The notes under the pieces were generated by a model that was not told where the DNA came from, ran no database searches, and saw only the letters and a program-made list of their open reading frames with translations. Below are positions 1 through 9,264 of a stretch of DNA of 42,952 nucleotides, piece after piece (position 1 is the stretch's first letter; every line of letters starts with the position of its first letter). Source of the DNA: Proteobacteria bacterium UBA4575 (GTDB lineage: Bacteria > Pseudomonadota > Gammaproteobacteria > UBA4575); NCBI GenBank assembly GCA_002386945.1, contig DGKH01000060.1, positions 12,165 through 55,116 of the forward strand, read 5' to 3'. Both the position numbers and the translations under genes were made by a program.

Positions 1-442
1 TCACTACCTTCGGCGAGAGATAGACCTCGGCAACATCCCCATCGACTAGGTTTTGTTCCTGATCGACTAGTTCTGCATCCGCATCATTCCAGCCGCGTAG
101 GCCTGTCTTTAACGAGATAGCTTGCTCAAAGCCTAACTGCTTTAAGCTATCGGCTGCCAAGCAACTACGCCGGCCCGAACGACAGATCACAATCACCTGC
201 TCAGCACGAGCATCCGCCAAGCGTGGTTCGGTTTCATCAAAACCATATTCACTGGCCGCCTCTAACACACCACGCGGGATATGCAGTGAGCCCTTGATGT
301 GCATACTCTGAAACTCGTCGGCTTCACGCACATCAATCATCAGTAGATTAGGCTGTTGTTCTAGGGCTGACTGCAAGTCCCATGGCATCCATTCTTCAAT
401 GCCTGCGGTCGCATCAGCCACTAGTTGATCAAACGTTTTCAT
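1..442 (-). CDS. Rhodanese-like sulfurtransferase, 3' end outside window
   Basis: Reading from an ATG at 442, 147 codons stay open to the left edge, so the C-terminus is missing. A rhodanese fold is visible: the substrate-loop start IDVREADEF (about residues 36-44) and the active-site loop CRSGRR (about 88-93), whose Cys88 would carry the persulfide. The segment KTGLRGW (112-118) is the usual C-terminal rhodanese signature. Rhodaneses move sulfane sulfur between thiols; no signal peptide is seen, so a cytoplasmic location is likely. It starts 21 bases after the NarL-like regulator stops and is probably co-transcribed with it. Being downstream of dsrN-dsrR and a two-component pair suggests a role in sulfur trafficking or persulfide signalling, which is inference. 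A second domain beyond the edge cannot be excluded. Confidence 0.85.
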   Translation of the reverse strand, partial: MKTFDQLVADATAGIEEWMPWDLQSALEQQPNLLMIDVREADEFQSMHIKGSLHIPRGVLEAASEYGFDETEPRLADARAEQVIVICRSGRRSCLAADSLKQLGFEQAISLKTGLRGWNDADAELVDQEQNLVDGDVAEVYLSPKVV

Positions 443-463
443 CGTTAGGCTATAGCTTCAATC

Positions 464-1114
464 TTAGTTTTGCTTGCTTGCACGCAGGCCATGCTCAACT
501 GCGATCACCGCAGCTTCAACCCGTGAATGAATATTCAATTTACGTAAGATCGCCTTCACATGCAGTTTCACCGTGCCATCAGAGATGCCCAGATTGCGTG
601 CAATCACTTTATTACTCTGACCTTCAGCGAGCAGACTCAGAATCTCGGCTTCACGTGGAGTCAGGTCATCGATCGGGCTAGGCTCTGTTTCGAGAATAGG
701 TTCACCCTTAACGACACGCGCCAAGATCTGGGTCAGGTTCGGTGCAACCACCGTCTCACCTTTAACGATCTCGCGTAAAGCAGCCACTACATCATCAGGC
801 TCCATTTCTTTCAGGAGATATCCCTTGGCGCCATTGCGTAAGGCTTCTACCAAGTCTCGCTCATCATTGCTGGTAGTGAGCATCACTACTGGCGCTTCGA
901 ACTTATTCGCCTGCAGATTCTTCAGTACTTCAAGACCTGTAATCGTCGGCATACGCATATCCAGCAGGACGATATCCGGTAATAGTGTCTGAGCAAGGCG
1001 GATGCCTTCTTGACCATCACCGAGTGAAGCTACGACCTCAATATTATGTCGCTCTAACAATCCTTGTAAGCCATCACGAAATAACGTGTGGTCGTCGATA
1101 ATCAGTACGCGCAA
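464..1114 (-). CDS. NarL/FixJ-family response regulator
   Basis: This is a 216-residue two-domain regulator. The receiver domain covers about 1-120, with acidic pocket D7/D8, phospho-acceptor D52 in LLDMRMP, the switch Thr in VMLTTS and Lys in GYLLKE. A LuxR-type helix-turn-helix covers about 149-205 (LTPREAEILSLLAEG, then SDGTVKLHVKAILRKL). Phosphorylated members of this family dimerise and bind promoter DNA. It begins 27 bases after the NarX-like kinase ends, so that kinase is almost certainly its partner. The pair lies directly after dsrR, so dsr or other sulfur genes are plausible targets, but no binding site could be assigned. It resembles NarL, UhpA and DegU generally; the ligand or stimulus is unknown. 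Confidence 0.93.
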   Translation of the reverse strand: MRVLIIDDHTLFRDGLQGLLERHNIEVVASLGDGQEGIRLAQTLLPDIVLLDMRMPTITGLEVLKNLQANKFEAPVVMLTTSNDERDLVEALRNGAKGYLLKEMEPDDVVAALREIVKGETVVAPNLTQILARVVKGEPILETEPSPIDDLTPREAEILSLLAEGQSNKVIARNLGISDGTVKLHVKAILRKLNIHSRVEAAVIAVEHGLRASKQN

Positions 1115-1141
1115 GTGTGTACCCTCAGCTTGGTTAGTTGT

Positions 1142-2635
1142 TTATGGTTCATGACTGAACTCTAGAACAATCCGTGTTCCTTCGCCCGATTCACTTTCTA
1201 TTTCTAGTACACCACCAAAACGGCGGGCACGATCCTGCATGATGGAAAGGCCAATATGTTCACCACTGTGGCTACTGCTTTGTGGCTCTTTAAAGCCCAC
1301 ACCATCATCTTCTATCAATACTTTATAGCTGCCCTGTTGATTGCCAGCCATCATAATGCGCACATTTTCTGCTTCACTATGTTTACGAATATTATTCAGC
1401 GACTCCTGCATGATACGCAAAACATGGAACTCCGTCTCAGTGGGCAGATTAGTCTCAGGCCATTCGTTCTGAAAAAAGATCTGAATGTCATCATTAATCT
1501 GACGAAAGCGCTCTATAGTCTGCTCTACTGCCGAAATAAGATTGGCCAAAACGGTTGGTGAGCGAAAATGTGCGATCAGTTCTCGGATCTCAGCATGCGC
1601 TTCAGTGACAGTCGCTTCAACCCTCTCTAATTCATCCCATACTTGGACTTCATTACCCTGCTGCAAACTTTGATCCAATAGCCGCACTCTAAAGCGGATA
1701 CTGGTTAAAGTTTGCGCCAGCGAATCATGTAACTCATTCGCAATATGCGTACGCTCACGCATGATTGATAGCTGTGTTTTTTGCTCATCTAGCTTTTCTC
1801 GCTCAATCGCTGCGCCTAAATGCCGACCCACACTGGTTAGAGTCTCTTGTAAATCTTCAAAATCATTCAGACTTTCTTCTGGTAGGTAGAGACTAAAGAC
1901 ACCGAGTAACTTGCCATGATATTGCAAAGGAATTAACAGTAGATGGGTCTTTTTTGAGGCAAAAAATCGCTGACAGATATCCCGACTACACGCACTGACA
2001 TTTGCTTGTAGTAAGGGGAAGGTCTCAACGCCAGTAGTCTCTTTAATATATTCCTGACGATGTTCGGCGTATCGCAACAAACTTTCATCATCACAATTAA
2101 TCTGGCTCACCAACTGCTGGTTACCAATATCATTAGTAACCGTTGCACTAGCGGCCGATGAGTTAATCAATTCACTAGTGGTATGTAAAAACCGAGTTAA
2201 TAGAGGGTCGACGTTTTCTGAGCTATTAATACTACTAGCGATATCATAAAGGATAGATAATGATCGCGTTTTCTGAGCAATATAAGCAGTATGCCTTTGT
2301 ACTTGTATCTCGGCATCGCGCGATAAAGAGCGCAGCATTTCGGTAATAAAACTCAGATCTTGATCGAGTTCGCTGTACTCATCGACAGACTTAAGGCGCA
2401 ACTGGTCATCAAAGTTACCCGCACGGATGCGTTGAATCCAATCTATTATAATTTCGCTAGGCTGAATGTATTGCAACCAGACCCTGATGGCGATCAAGAG
2501 CAATAAGCTAACCGCTAAGACAATACTACGCTGTGGCTCTATTACGCCAAATGCAGCGGCCAACAGCAGCAGCTGGCTGCACACAAATACGAGCAACAAG
2601 ATACGGCTTTGTGTTATGCGCATGAGTGGTTTCAA
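1142..2635 (-). CDS. NarX-like sensor histidine kinase with GAF domain
   Basis: This is a 497-residue membrane kinase. Two hydrophobic segments (about 12-30 and 37-57) are joined by a very short loop, so there is no periplasmic sensor domain like that of NarX. A HAMP-like linker follows (about 58-110), then a GAF-like region (about 125-280), a HisKA_3 dimerisation helix with phospho-acceptor H303 in NELHDS, and a HATPase domain (N-box ESLNNIRKHS, G-box DDGVGF). The GAF region has three cysteines (C181, C216, C221), two of them four residues apart in ACSRDIC, which could make it a redox, thiol or metal sensor; that is inference. It sits 23 bases after dsrR and 27 bases before the NarL-like regulator. 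Phosphotransfer to that regulator is the obvious role. Confidence 0.92.
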   Translation of the reverse strand: MKPLMRITQSRILLLVFVCSQLLLLAAAFGVIEPQRSIVLAVSLLLLIAIRVWLQYIQPSEIIIDWIQRIRAGNFDDQLRLKSVDEYSELDQDLSFITEMLRSLSRDAEIQVQRHTAYIAQKTRSLSILYDIASSINSSENVDPLLTRFLHTTSELINSSAASATVTNDIGNQQLVSQINCDDESLLRYAEHRQEYIKETTGVETFPLLQANVSACSRDICQRFFASKKTHLLLIPLQYHGKLLGVFSLYLPEESLNDFEDLQETLTSVGRHLGAAIEREKLDEQKTQLSIMRERTHIANELHDSLAQTLTSIRFRVRLLDQSLQQGNEVQVWDELERVEATVTEAHAEIRELIAHFRSPTVLANLISAVEQTIERFRQINDDIQIFFQNEWPETNLPTETEFHVLRIMQESLNNIRKHSEAENVRIMMAGNQQGSYKVLIEDDGVGFKEPQSSSHSGEHIGLSIMQDRARRFGGVLEIESESGEGTRIVLEFSHEP

Positions 2636-2658
2636 GGAAGCCTAATTAATCCCTTAAG

Positions 2659-2997
2659 CTATTCTGCAGACTCTTCTGCAGGTGGCTTGTAGTTCGGGTC
2701 ATTTGGATTAAAAAAAACAAAGTGAAATTGCTTAGGCTCTAATTCGACGTAATCAATCACCGTACCTTGCAGTAATGGGAGGCTCGTTTTGGCCACCACA
2801 ATCGTCACGCCGTGAGATTCAAAGCTGGCATCTTCACCCTTTGAATTACCGACATCATCAAAACCCATACCGTAATGCAGTGAGCCATCGGCATTTTTAG
2901 TCGCTGCCAAACGTAATGGCAACATATCCACTTGAGATTCGATTGCTGCTTTTTTAATTTGTCCTGCTGCTACTTCTGAAACACTAATATTTTCCAT
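2659..2997 (-). CDS. dsrR: DsrR, cysteine-free A-type (IscA-like) protein
   Basis: This 112-residue protein follows the A-type Fe-S carrier fold (start ISVSEVAAGQIKKA, middle LRLAATKN, later GVTIVVAKTSLPLLQGTVIDYVE) but contains no cysteine. It therefore cannot hold a cluster as IscA does. Loss of the cysteines is the known hallmark of DsrR, described in Allochromatium as needed for normal amounts of other Dsr proteins rather than for cluster transfer. It follows dsrN, as in other sulfur oxidisers, with a 72-base gap, and is followed after 23 bases by the sensor kinase. The acidic tail (PPAEESAE) is unremarkable. An ordinary ErpA or IscA is excluded by the missing cysteines. Confidence 0.9.
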   Translation of the reverse strand: MENISVSEVAAGQIKKAAIESQVDMLPLRLAATKNADGSLHYGMGFDDVGNSKGEDASFESHGVTIVVAKTSLPLLQGTVIDYVELEPKQFHFVFFNPNDPNYKPPAEESAE

Positions 2998-3069
2998 CGA
3001 TTTAACCTAAACCTTCCGAATTTTTTTAAAAATAATATAGGTAAGTATACCAGCCCGCACTATTAACCT

Positions 3070-4437
3070 TTACTGCGTACAACTTGCGACAAAAGCTAAA
3101 AATCGACTGATCCACTGATTTTGCTCGGTGTGTCGCTGATGTGCATAGCAAGCCAGTGTATTGTGCATACGTAAACCATCCTGCTTACCGCTAATCCCCT
3201 GTCCGCGTGTAACGGCAAAACTCATAACATAGTCCTGCCCCAACTCTGACAGCCTTGAGTAATGGAATTCATGTGCATTCATACTCGCAGTCTGCGTCGA
3301 CCGCCATAGACTCTTGGCGGTTTCCTTAAAACAGGTATAGCCACGGCCTTGAGGTTTATCACTCATCACACAGTCCGCATCAATCAGCCCGACCATCTCA
3401 CTGCGCTGGCCTTTTTCTACGATGGCATTGCATAGGTACATCAAACCACCACATTCCGCATAAGCGGGCATTCCATTCACTAGCGCCTGCTTAATCTCAT
3501 GACGCAAGGCACTGTTGTGTTCTAGCTGCTGTGCTTTGCGTTCAGGAAAACCACCGCCAATAAACAGAGCATCCGCTTCTGGTAGCCGTTCATCTTGCAG
3601 GCTATTAAAAGGCAGCAGCTCGGCACCTAGCGCGGTGAAAGTCTCTAGGTCATCTGGATAGTAAAAACCAAAGGCCTCATCACAGGCATAGGCCACACGT
3701 AATCGACGCGAGGACACAGGGGCACTGCTGACTGGCATGACGCTATCGCCCTGATCGATGACGGCAGCATTTTGTAATAACAGATCCAAATCCACCTGTT
3801 GTTCAATCACCGCCGCCAAGGCTTGCACGCGTGCATTGGCAATTGCATCCTCGTTGCTTGGGATCAAACCCAGGTAACGCTCTTCTACAAACACCTCATC
3901 ATTTCGCTGTACTGCACCTAGGACGGGGATATCGGTATAGCGTGCTATCACCTCGCGTAATTTCTGCTCATGTCGTGCACCGCCGACAAAATTCAGAATC
4001 ACACCGCTGATATTCACCTCAGGGTCAAACTGTTGATAGCCTAATAACAAGGGTGCAACCCCTCGAATCGTGCCACGACAATCCAGAACCAACACCACCG
4101 AACTACCTAAAAGCTTCGCCAGTGCCGCATTACTATTTGAGCCATCCAGATCCAGGCCATCATAAAGCCCTTTATTGGCCTCAATCAGAGTAAAGTCAGC
4201 ATCTGCGCTTTTGCTTTTGAACAAGGCCTTAATCTCGGCATCGCTTTGCGTCCAAAAGTCTAAGTTATAACAATCTCGTTTTGCCGCTGTGCTTAACCAC
4301 ATAGGATCGATATAATCAGGACCCTTCTTGAACGGTTGTACGCGCAAACCACGTGCGACTAGCGCGGCACAGATGCCGCTGCTTATAATTGTTTTGCCGG
4401 AGGATTTATGCGCGGCAGAAATAAGAATTTGGCCCAT
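3070..4437 (-). CDS. dsrN: DsrN, sirohaem amidase (CbiA/CobB-like)
   Basis: This 455-residue protein matches the cobyrinate a,c-diamide synthase family: an ATP-binding P-loop HKSSGKT (10-16) and a C-terminal type 1 glutamine amidotransferase domain (about 245-455) with nucleophile C329 in YAECGGLMYL and histidines in NAHEFHYS (H389, H392). In dsr clusters this protein is DsrN, which makes sirohaem amide, the cofactor of DsrAB, from sirohaem, glutamine and ATP. A B12-pathway CbiA is the alternative; the adjacent dsrR favours DsrN. Here it is divergent from rimO (96-base gap) and no longer follows dsrP directly, so it must have its own promoter. Cytoplasmic. Confidence 0.9.
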   Translation of the reverse strand: MGQILISAAHKSSGKTIISSGICAALVARGLRVQPFKKGPDYIDPMWLSTAAKRDCYNLDFWTQSDAEIKALFKSKSADADFTLIEANKGLYDGLDLDGSNSNAALAKLLGSSVVLVLDCRGTIRGVAPLLLGYQQFDPEVNISGVILNFVGGARHEQKLREVIARYTDIPVLGAVQRNDEVFVEERYLGLIPSNEDAIANARVQALAAVIEQQVDLDLLLQNAAVIDQGDSVMPVSSAPVSSRRLRVAYACDEAFGFYYPDDLETFTALGAELLPFNSLQDERLPEADALFIGGGFPERKAQQLEHNSALRHEIKQALVNGMPAYAECGGLMYLCNAIVEKGQRSEMVGLIDADCVMSDKPQGRGYTCFKETAKSLWRSTQTASMNAHEFHYSRLSELGQDYVMSFAVTRGQGISGKQDGLRMHNTLACYAHQRHTEQNQWISRFLAFVASCTQ

Positions 4438-4533
4438 AGGCTTAACTGGCTAAGAACTGTAAGAAAATAATGCTTTTATGGTGCAATGTGAAGGTTCTCA
4501 CTTTAGCACTCCAACCTTGCGATAGCGAACACA

Positions 4534-5865
4534 GTGACCTCAACTAACAACAGTTCTATGCCAAAAATTGGCCTTATTAGTCTCGGCTGTCCGAAGGCAT
4601 TAGTCGACTCGGAACGCATTATTACGCAACTACGCTCAGAAGGTTATGAGATTGCGCCCGACTACGACGGTGCAGATGCCGTAGTCGTCAACACCTGTGG
4701 CTTTATTGATTCGGCGAAACAAGAATCATTGGAAACCATCGCTGAAGCCTTAGAAGAGAATGGCAAAGTGATTGTTACTGGCTGCATGGGCGTCAACCCC
4801 GAAGATGTGAGCGCGATCCCAGCCGAAGTCTTGAGTATCTCTGGGCCACAGGATGTGGATAGTGTTATGCGTAGCATACGCTCTGCAGTACCTATCCAGA
4901 ACGATCCCTTTACTAATTTAATTCCGCCACAGGGCATCAAGTTAACGCCGAAACACTACGCTTATATCAAGATTTCTGAAGGCTGCAATCACAAATGCAG
5001 CTTTTGCATTATCCCTTCCATGCGCGGCAAACTAGCAAGTCGAGAGCTGGGCAGCATTATGCAAGAAGCCGAGGCACTAGCCGCCGCCGGCGTTAAAGAA
5101 TTGCTTATCATCTCGCAAGACACCAGCGCCTATGGCCTCGATATTCGTAATGAAGCACAGCTGTGGCGTGGCCGGGTCTATCAAAACACCCTACTCGACC
5201 TCTGTTCCGCACTATCAGAATTAGGCATTTGGGTGCGTCTACATTACGTTTACCCTTACCCACATGTCGAAAAAATCATTCCATTGATGGCCGAAGGTAA
5301 GATTCTGCCGTATATCGATGTACCGTTTCAGCACGCTAGCCCACGCATCCTGAAAGCGATGAAACGCCCAGCCTCAAGCAGCAATACCATGGTGCAAATT
5401 AATCGCTGGCGTGAAATCTGCCCAGATATCGCCATTCGTAGTACTTTTATTGTCGGTTTCCCCGGGGAGACCGATGATGATTTCCAGCAATTACTCGATT
5501 TCCTACGTGAAGCACAACTTGAGCGAGTCGGCTGTTTTCAGTATTCACCGGTACAAGGGGCAACTGCGAACGCCATTGAAAATCAGGTGCCGGATGAGGT
5601 TAAAGAAGAACGCTGGCATCGCTTCATGCAAACACAAGCAGAGGTCAGCGAAGACAAGTTGGAACAAAAAGTCGGTCGCAGCTTAGATGTGTTGATCGAT
5701 ACGATTGATGAGGAAGTCGCCACCGCTAGGAGTTACGCCGATGCACCTGAGATTGACGGTGTAGTCCGTGTCTATGGTGGTGAAGATTTGGCTGTTGGTG
5801 ACATCATCAAGGTAAATATCGAAGAAGCCACCGAGTACGATTTAATCGCAAGCGTAGCCGACTAA
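4534..5865 (+). CDS. rimO: Ribosomal protein S12 methylthiotransferase RimO
   Basis: RimO adds a methylthio group to a conserved aspartate of ribosomal protein S12. All three modules are visible in 443 residues. The N-terminal MTTase domain has cluster cysteines C19 ([12 protein letters not shown]), C55 (NTCGF) and C84 (TGCMG). The radical-SAM core has C151, C155 and C158 in [13 protein letters not shown]-terminal TRAM domain follows. The SLGCPK motif and S12-type spacing favour RimO over MiaB. The start is a GTG at 4534 giving MTSTNNSS before PKIG, matching the usual RimO N-terminus; an ATG at 4558 is possible, and neither has a strong ribosome site. It is a housekeeping gene placed inside a sulfur gene cluster, read against the dsr genes, and closed by a strong terminator at 5996-6022. 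Confidence 0.96.
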   Translation: MTSTNNSSMPKIGLISLGCPKALVDSERIITQLRSEGYEIAPDYDGADAVVVNTCGFIDSAKQESLETIAEALEENGKVIVTGCMGVNPEDVSAIPAEVLSISGPQDVDSVMRSIRSAVPIQNDPFTNLIPPQGIKLTPKHYAYIKISEGCNHKCSFCIIPSMRGKLASRELGSIMQEAEALAAAGVKELLIISQDTSAYGLDIRNEAQLWRGRVYQNTLLDLCSALSELGIWVRLHYVYPYPHVEKIIPLMAEGKILPYIDVPFQHASPRILKAMKRPASSSNTMVQINRWREICPDIAIRSTFIVGFPGETDDDFQQLLDFLREAQLERVGCFQYSPVQGATANAIENQVPDEVKEERWHRFMQTQAEVSEDKLEQKVGRSLDVLIDTIDEEVATARSYADAPEIDGVVRVYGGEDLAVGDIIKVNIEEATEYDLIASVAD

Positions 5866-5995
5866 AGTAAGTCTGTGTCATAACAGTGTAAAAATACTAG
5901 TGCATTATGGCCACTGCTCGTTACTGAGCTAGCACCTTACTTTGACTACTCCAGGTGCTTTAACTAGTTGATCTATAAACTAGTTCCCCTCGTTT

Positions 5996-6022
5996 AGGCG
6001 CCTATATATAGGCGCCTTTTTT
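5996..6022 (+). terminator. Rho-independent terminator after rimO
   Basis: A 22-base perfect self-complementary stretch (AGGCGCCTATATATAGGCGCCT) is followed directly by a T run. It lies 130 bases beyond the rimO stop and should end that transcript. Nothing else convincing was seen between 5866 and 6156 apart from the start signals of the next gene. Confidence 0.88.
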
Positions 6023-6156
6023 ACATCTCTATGCCCTATTAGGTTCGAAGATGCTGTATAAATGGTTGCGCACCCTTAGCTAGGGGCGAGATAATGTAGC
6101 TACGCGTCATCTAAGGCGCAGAAAGTAAAAAGTAAACACAATGAGGTTCATTTTCA

Positions 6157-7173
6157 GTGGAAAGAATACCCGCAACCCTAATTCCCGGTGATGGCATCGG
6201 CCCCGAAATCGTAGATGCCACACTACAAGTTTTAGATGTATTAGGCGCAAAATTTGATTGGGATACACAGCTTGCCGGTATGGCGGCAGTAGACGCCCAT
6301 GGCGACCCTCTCCCAGAAAGTACTATCGCTAGTATTCGCAAGACAAAACTTGCGCTGAAAGGGCCTCTGACGACGCCTGTAGGGGATGGCTTCCGCTCTA
6401 TCAATGTCCGTTTACGTGAGGAATTCAAGCTTTTTGCCAATGTCCGCCCAGCACGTAGCTTTTTAGTCGGTGGACGCTTTGAGAACGTTGATTTAGTCCT
6501 CATTCGTGAAAATCTAGAAGGCCTCTACGTCGGCGTCGAACATTACATTCCGATTGCCGATGACCCACATGCCGTGGCTGAAGCCTCTGGCATTATCACC
6601 CGCCATGGCTGCACCCGCTTTTCTGAATTCGCCTTTAATTGGGCCATTCGAAACAACCGCAAGCGTGTCACCATCGTGCATAAAGCGAATATTTTAAAAA
6701 AACTCACGGGCTTATTCTTAGATACTGCGACTAACATCGGTAAAAAGTACGCTGATAAGCTAAAAATTGATGAACGCATTGTCGACAACTGTGCGATGCA
6801 GTTAGTGCTCAATCCTAACCAGTTCGATGTCTTGATCACGACCAATATGTTTGGCGATATTCTATCTGATGAGATTGCTGGCTTAGTCGGTGGCCTAGGC
6901 TTAGCCCCATCCGGTAATATCGGTGAAGATGCGGCTATATTCGAAGCCGTGCACGGATCAGCCCCTGATATCACTGGCAAGCAACTAGCCAATCCAACCG
7001 CATTGATGCTCGCATCGGCGATGATGTTGGATCATGTTGAAGAGCATGAGAAAGCCACACGTCTACGTGAAGCCTTAGACGCTCAGCTGGCTTCTGGAAA
7101 GCACCTAACCAGCGACCTCGGTGGCACTGCATCGACCACTGAGTTCACTCAGCAAATTATTGCCCGCCTATAA
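6157..7173 (+). CDS. icd: NAD-type isocitrate dehydrogenase
   Basis: This 338-residue protein belongs to the isocitrate/isopropylmalate dehydrogenase family. Visible are the N-terminal LIPGDGIGPEI, the substrate loop SINVRLREEFKLFANVRP, the catalytic segment ENLEGLYVGVEHY, and the metal and cofactor region TTNMFGDILSDEIAGLVGG followed by EAVHGSAPDITG. The short length and ENLEGLY segment fit NAD-dependent ICDH rather than LeuB or the longer NADP enzyme Icd. It would oxidise isocitrate to 2-oxoglutarate in the TCA cycle. The start is a GTG at 6157 with GAGG about ten bases upstream; the ATG at 6141 is out of frame. It converges on dsrP and shares a strong bidirectional terminator with it. Tartrate or homoisocitrate dehydrogenase activity is less likely. 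Confidence 0.87.
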   Translation: MERIPATLIPGDGIGPEIVDATLQVLDVLGAKFDWDTQLAGMAAVDAHGDPLPESTIASIRKTKLALKGPLTTPVGDGFRSINVRLREEFKLFANVRPARSFLVGGRFENVDLVLIRENLEGLYVGVEHYIPIADDPHAVAEASGIITRHGCTRFSEFAFNWAIRNNRKRVTIVHKANILKKLTGLFLDTATNIGKKYADKLKIDERIVDNCAMQLVLNPNQFDVLITTNMFGDILSDEIAGLVGGLGLAPSGNIGEDAAIFEAVHGSAPDITGKQLANPTALMLASAMMLDHVEEHEKATRLREALDAQLASGKHLTSDLGGTASTTEFTQQIIARL

Positions 7174-7195
7174 AAAGCATTGATTAAATCATAGG

Positions 7196-7240
7196 CATAA
7201 AAAAAGCGGACTCTGAATTAATCAGAGTCCGCTTTTTTTG
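7196..7240. terminator. Bidirectional terminator between icd and dsrP
   Basis: A perfect 11-bp stem (GCGGACTCTGA with TCAGAGTCCGC) and a 5-base loop is flanked by A7 on the left and T7 on the right. It can therefore end transcription from icd on the plus strand and from the dsr operon on the minus strand, and marks the 3' end of the main dsr transcript. Confidence 0.95.
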
Positions 7241-7267
7241 ACCAAATCTTAAGTACCGAGGGTCGTC

Positions 7268-8470
7268 TTACTTCTTATAGTTAACGATATTGTCGGCTAG
7301 ACTCTCAGGTAAGAAGTCTAGAATGGCTACGCCTACCGTCACCAACAACAAGGTGATGGCGATACCACCAAAGCCTAACAGGATCTCCCACAGACTCGGG
7401 GTGTAAGCACTCACCTCACCATCAAAGAAGCTACTGCTGACTTCCATTCCTGGGAACATCTCCATTGGAAACGCTTGGCCACCAACAATAATGATATAGA
7501 TATGTGCCATGCCACCAATCAATACGAGTGCACAGGCTGCCAATAATGAACGTCTACAGTTGCGTGTTTGCGGTGCATAGATCAAGGCTAGGGGCACTAT
7601 GCCACCGAGTAAGATCTGCACATACCAAAATAGCTGCGTAAAGATACCACCGTCTACTAGAAGGAATTTCTCTACGGCATGATGTTCTGTCGCATACAGG
7701 TTAGTCACGTGATAGACCGCTACAAAGTACATCACTGCGGCGATAAAGATACCTAACAGGTTCCGCATACGGTTAACGATCAGGTCACCGATCGGGCGTT
7801 CGCTCCATTGGTAACTAGCCAGCATGACGATAATGTAAAAAGCCAGACCGATAGCGAACGACATCATGATAAACATCGGTGCCAACATCGCCGTATCATA
7901 AGCACTACGTGCGACCAAGAAACCAAAAATCGAACCGGTACCAGTCGTTAGCACCAGTCGCCAGATAAATGCAAAGAGACCCGCTTGTTTACTGAATTTC
8001 TGCATCGCGTGATCCATCATGCACCACATGTAGAAACCGACTATGGCAAAGAAACCGGTATAGAGCAGAATATTCCAGGCAAAGATCGACTTAAAGTTAT
8101 ACGTGGTCATAGCGACAATAAGGCGGTCAGGACGACCCAAGTCGAGTACCAGCACCGCTAGACCACCGGCCAATAGCGCGATCGCTAGCAGCGCTGACAA
8201 ACGGCCCAAGGGCTTGTATTCAGTCTTACCAAATACTGAGGCAATAGAGGCCACGTTGAGTGCACCAGAAGCGGCGACAATAAGAAATACTGCAAACACA
8301 TGAGGCATGCCCCATACGATTTGGTTGTTCATGCCACTAATGACATGACCTTCAACTTCCATATGGTGTGCCGATAGCACGCCAATCATAGCAACCAGAC
8401 CAAGGCCGATTAATAGGGCCCAATATTTAGGAGAACGCGCTTCAATCGCGCCGTATCTGAGGGTATCCAT
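7268..8470 (-). CDS. dsrP: DsrP, NrfD-like membrane quinone-interacting subunit
   Basis: This 400-residue integral membrane protein has about ten hydrophobic segments (for example WALLIGLGLVAMIGVLSA, FAVFLIVAASGAL, LFAFIWRLVLTTGTG) and the NrfD/PsrC family layout. In the DsrMKJOP complex it is the quinone-exchanging membrane subunit working with the Fe-S protein DsrO and cytochrome DsrJ. It is the last gene of the contiguous dsr operon; its start is two bases from the dsrO stop, so translation is probably coupled. A strong terminator lies beyond its stop. In reverse-dsr organisms the complex is thought to pass electrons from DsrC trisulfide to the quinone pool. Confidence 0.94.
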   Translation of the reverse strand: MDTLRYGAIEARSPKYWALLIGLGLVAMIGVLSAHHMEVEGHVISGMNNQIVWGMPHVFAVFLIVAASGALNVASIASVFGKTEYKPLGRLSALLAIALLAGGLAVLVLDLGRPDRLIVAMTTYNFKSIFAWNILLYTGFFAIVGFYMWCMMDHAMQKFSKQAGLFAFIWRLVLTTGTGSIFGFLVARSAYDTAMLAPMFIMMSFAIGLAFYIIVMLASYQWSERPIGDLIVNRMRNLLGIFIAAVMYFVAVYHVTNLYATEHHAVEKFLLVDGGIFTQLFWYVQILLGGIVPLALIYAPQTRNCRRSLLAACALVLIGGMAHIYIIIVGGQAFPMEMFPGMEVSSSFFDGEVSAYTPSLWEILLGFGGIAITLLLVTVGVAILDFLPESLADNIVNYKK

Positions 8471-8472
8471 GC

Positions 8473-9264
8473 TTATAGTCCCTGGTAGCGAACGCCGGTA
8501 TTTAGTCCAAGATCGGCACGGATCTGGTTACCGCCATGGGCTTTAAGTTGCGTCGAAATATCACTCTCTGGATCATTTAGATCACCAAAAGTGATGGCTT
8601 CATGGCCTGCCTTAGAACACGCTTCAGCACAGGCAGTGGTGTTATCACCAGCATCAATCTTATTCACACACATATTACAGCTTTCAACACAGCCCTTACC
8701 GCGCGGCGAATCTGGCAATTGGTTTTCTAAGGTTTCGTGAACAAATGAACGTGCCTTATATGGGCAGGCCATCATGCAGTAACGACAACCGATACAGGTG
8801 TGCATATTGACCAAGACGATACCGTCTTCACGTTTAAACGATGCACCTGTTGGGCAAACATCAACACAGGGTGGATTCTCACAGTGTTGGCACATCATCG
8901 GCAATGATTTGGCATTACCTGTGCTTGGATCTTTCACTGTCAACTTACGAATCCATTGCGAGTCAGTAGTCGAACCTTCTTTAGGCCATAGACCGTGTTC
9001 ATCATTACAGGCGGTGACACAGTCATCACAATCTTCTGCACATTGATTCACATTAACGAGCATGCCCCAACGCACTGCGTTACTGACAGCTTGTTCTACT
9101 GGTTTTGCAGATGCTGTTTGATAAAGCATGACGCCTGGTGCGACTGCAAGGCCACTGGCACCGACAAGCCCGCCAATAAATGTACGCTTACCTTTATCTA
9201 CACCTTGGCTTACATCTTGCTCTGACTTACTCAGAAGTGCGTACTTCTTATTCATCTGATTCAT
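8473..9264 (-). CDS. dsrO: DsrO, periplasmic Fe-S subunit of DsrMKJOP
   Basis: This 263-residue ferredoxin-like protein has four cysteine groups that should bind four [4Fe-4S] clusters, for example CAEDCDDCVTAC, CQHCENPPCVDVC, CIGCRYCMMAC and CNMC. It is related to the DMSO reductase B and NrfC family. The N-terminus carries a Tat-like signal, but the twin-arginine position reads KR (GKRTFIGG) instead of RR, followed by a hydrophobic stretch ending near ASA. It probably sits on the periplasmic face and passes electrons between DsrJ and DsrP. The start codon overlaps the dsrJ stop as TAATG. An internal Met at codon 4 is an alternative start. Confidence 0.93.
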   Translation of the reverse strand: MNQMNKKYALLSKSEQDVSQGVDKGKRTFIGGLVGASGLAVAPGVMLYQTASAKPVEQAVSNAVRWGMLVNVNQCAEDCDDCVTACNDEHGLWPKEGSTTDSQWIRKLTVKDPSTGNAKSLPMMCQHCENPPCVDVCPTGASFKREDGIVLVNMHTCIGCRYCMMACPYKARSFVHETLENQLPDSPRGKGCVESCNMCVNKIDAGDNTTACAEACSKAGHEAITFGDLNDPESDISTQLKAHGGNQIRADLGLNTGVRYQGL

